Both the position numbers and the translations under genes were made by a program. Positions 63,141 to 64,000 of a stretch of 64,000 bases of DNA are shown piece after piece. A model generated the notes under the pieces. That model made no database searches, was not told the DNA's origin, and was given only the letters and a program-made list of their open reading frames with translations. The DNA is from Streptomyces sp. XM4193 (lineage in GTDB: Bacteria; Actinomycetota; Actinomycetes; Streptomycetales; Streptomycetaceae). Numbering within the stretch: position 1 is the first letter of the stretch; every line of letters begins with the position of its first letter. The DNA lies in NCBI RefSeq assembly GCF_023072595.1, contig NZ_JALLGK010000001.1, positions 1,426,001 through 1,490,000 of the forward strand. Reading direction: 5' to 3'.

Positions 63141-64000
63141 ATCACACCGCCCACCACCAGTCCACCGACAGACGCCGGCACCCATGCGGTCGAACTCCAC
63201 GGGATCACCAAGAGATTCCCCGGCGTGGTGGCCAACCACGACATCGACATCACCGTCAGACGCGGCACCGTGCACGCGCTCGTCGGTGAGAACGGCGCCG
63301 GCAAGTCCACGCTGATGAAGATCCTCTACGGCATGCAGAAGCCGGACGAAGGCACCATCACCCTGGACGGCGAGCAGGTGAGCCTGAGCAGCCCCGCCGA
63401 CGCCATCTCCCGGGGAATCGGCATGGTGCACCAGCACTTCATGCTCGCCGACAACCTCACCGTGCTGGAGAACGTCGTACTGGGCGCGGAGAAGCTGCAC
63501 GGCATTGGCGGCGGGGCCCGCCGCAAGATCCTGGAGATCTCGGAGGCCTACCACCTCAACGTCCGTCCCGACGTGCTCGTCGAGGAGCTGGGGGTCGCCG
63601 ACCGCCAGCGTGTGGAGATCCTGAAGGTCCTCTACCGCGGCGCCCGCACCCTGATCCTGGACGAGCCGACGGCGGTGCTGGTCCCGCAGGAGGTCGACGC
63701 GCTCTTCGACAACCTGCGCGAGCTCAAGGCCGAGGGCCTGACCGTCATCTTCATCTCGCACAAGCTCGGCGAGGTGCTGAGCGTCGCCGACGACATCACC
63801 GTCATCCGGCGGGGTACGACGGTGGCTTCCGTGCACCCCTCCGAGACCTCTCCCAAGCAGCTCGCCGAGCTGATGGTCGGCAGCGAGCTGCCCACGCCCG
63901 AGACGCGCGAGTCGACGGTCACCGACACCGCGATGCTGCGGGTCGAGGACCTCCACCTCTCCGCCGTCGACTCCGACGGGGTCCGGCGGACGGTTCTGGA
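63141..64000 (+). CDS. Sugar/nucleoside ABC transporter ATPase (3' end outside window)
   Basis: About 286 codons visible, running off the window. Start assigned to ATC 63141 because GAGGAGAG lies at 63128-63134, 6 nt before it, and no ATG, GTG or TTG exists in frame between the stop at 63033 and the GTG codons near 63225, which would cut off the first strand. Motifs: 'VELHGITKRFPGVVANHDID', Walker A 'LVGENGAGKSTLMK', Q-loop 'IGMVHQHFMLADNLTV', signature-like 'LGVADRQRVEILKVL', and Walker B 'TLILDEPTAVLVPQE'. A second ATPase half begins near 63940, as in RbsA/NupA-type double ATPases of BMP systems. Confidence 0.9.
   Translation, partial: MTPPTTSPPTDAGTHAVELHGITKRFPGVVANHDIDITVRRGTVHALVGENGAGKSTLMKILYGMQKPDEGTITLDGEQVSLSSPADAISRGIGMVHQHFMLADNLTVLENVVLGAEKLHGIGGGARRKILEISEAYHLNVRPDVLVEELGVADRQRVEILKVLYRGARTLILDEPTAVLVPQEVDALFDNLRELKAEGLTVIFISHKLGEVLSVADDITVIRRGTTVASVHPSETSPKQLAELMVGSELPTPETRESTVTDTAMLRVEDLHLSAVDSDGVRRTVL

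Overview
The window reads as chromosomal DNA of a Streptomyces-type actinomycete. Evidence: very high GC with GC-rich third codon positions, many GTG starts, long GC-rich inverted-repeat terminators, and families typical of that group (XRE/DUF397 pair, SpoIIE-type phosphatase with PAS/GAF/HATPase domains, prokaryotic phospholipase A2, sdhCDAB, a nonulosonate cell-wall cluster, a BMP-type nucleoside ABC transporter). No rRNA, tRNA, CRISPR array or intact transposase was seen.

Layout. 1-4.4 kb: the 3' end of a CcdA-like membrane protein, then a run of XRE regulator, ImmA/IrrE-like metallopeptidase, MAB_1171c-type multispanning protein and PAP2-like membrane protein. 4.5-19 kb: housekeeping and exported proteins (RecQ helicase, DinB-fold protein, BCP peroxiredoxin, SpoIIE phosphatase, a divergent LysR/EamA pair, alpha/beta hydrolase, MOSC protein, trypsin-like protease, phospholipase A2). 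19.1-22.5 kb: succinate dehydrogenase operon sdhCDAB, closed by a perfect 30-bp stem terminator. 22.7-34.6 kb: OHCU decarboxylase, GH20 hexosaminidase, an ECF sigma factor with a coupled membrane partner, an L,D-transpeptidase lipoprotein, an amidase, and an ArsR-MFS operon divergent from an APH-like kinase across a 38-bp palindromic operator. 34.7-38 kb: a gluconate module (FadR/GntR regulator, gluconokinase, GntP permease). 38-39.1 kb: a WhiJ-like XRE/DUF397 pair.

39.7-54.4 kb is an accessory polymorphic-toxin island with visibly lower and patchier GC in its 41-47.6 kb part. A 2265-residue RHS/YD-repeat protein carries a predicted ADP-ribosyltransferase tip and a 4-nt-overlapping immunity gene. 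Downstream on the same strand lies an orphan RHS-core plus a different, pierisin/scabin-like ADP-ribosyltransferase tip with its own immunity gene. Both share a gap-free 279-bp segment at about 94% identity. Beyond that is a row of orphan immunity-type genes (SUKH-3-like, colicin/pyocin-type, unknowns), an RHS remnant, and an SMI1/KNR4 protein fused to an Lsr2-like DNA-binding tail. A pentanucleotide microsatellite and a 22-bp perfect palindrome lie in the AT-richer gaps.

55.1-60.1 kb: a translationally coupled nonulosonic acid operon (DUF6716-type putative glycosyltransferase, NeuA-HAD fusion, short NeuB, polysialyltransferase-like protein). It could make, activate and polymerise a sialic-acid-like sugar, perhaps Kdn, for the cell wall. 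60.2-64 kb: an M20 amidohydrolase, then a BMP lipoprotein and the start of its ABC ATPase. A palindromic motif is shared by the upstream regions of those last two genes, and the ATPase appears to lack a canonical start codon.
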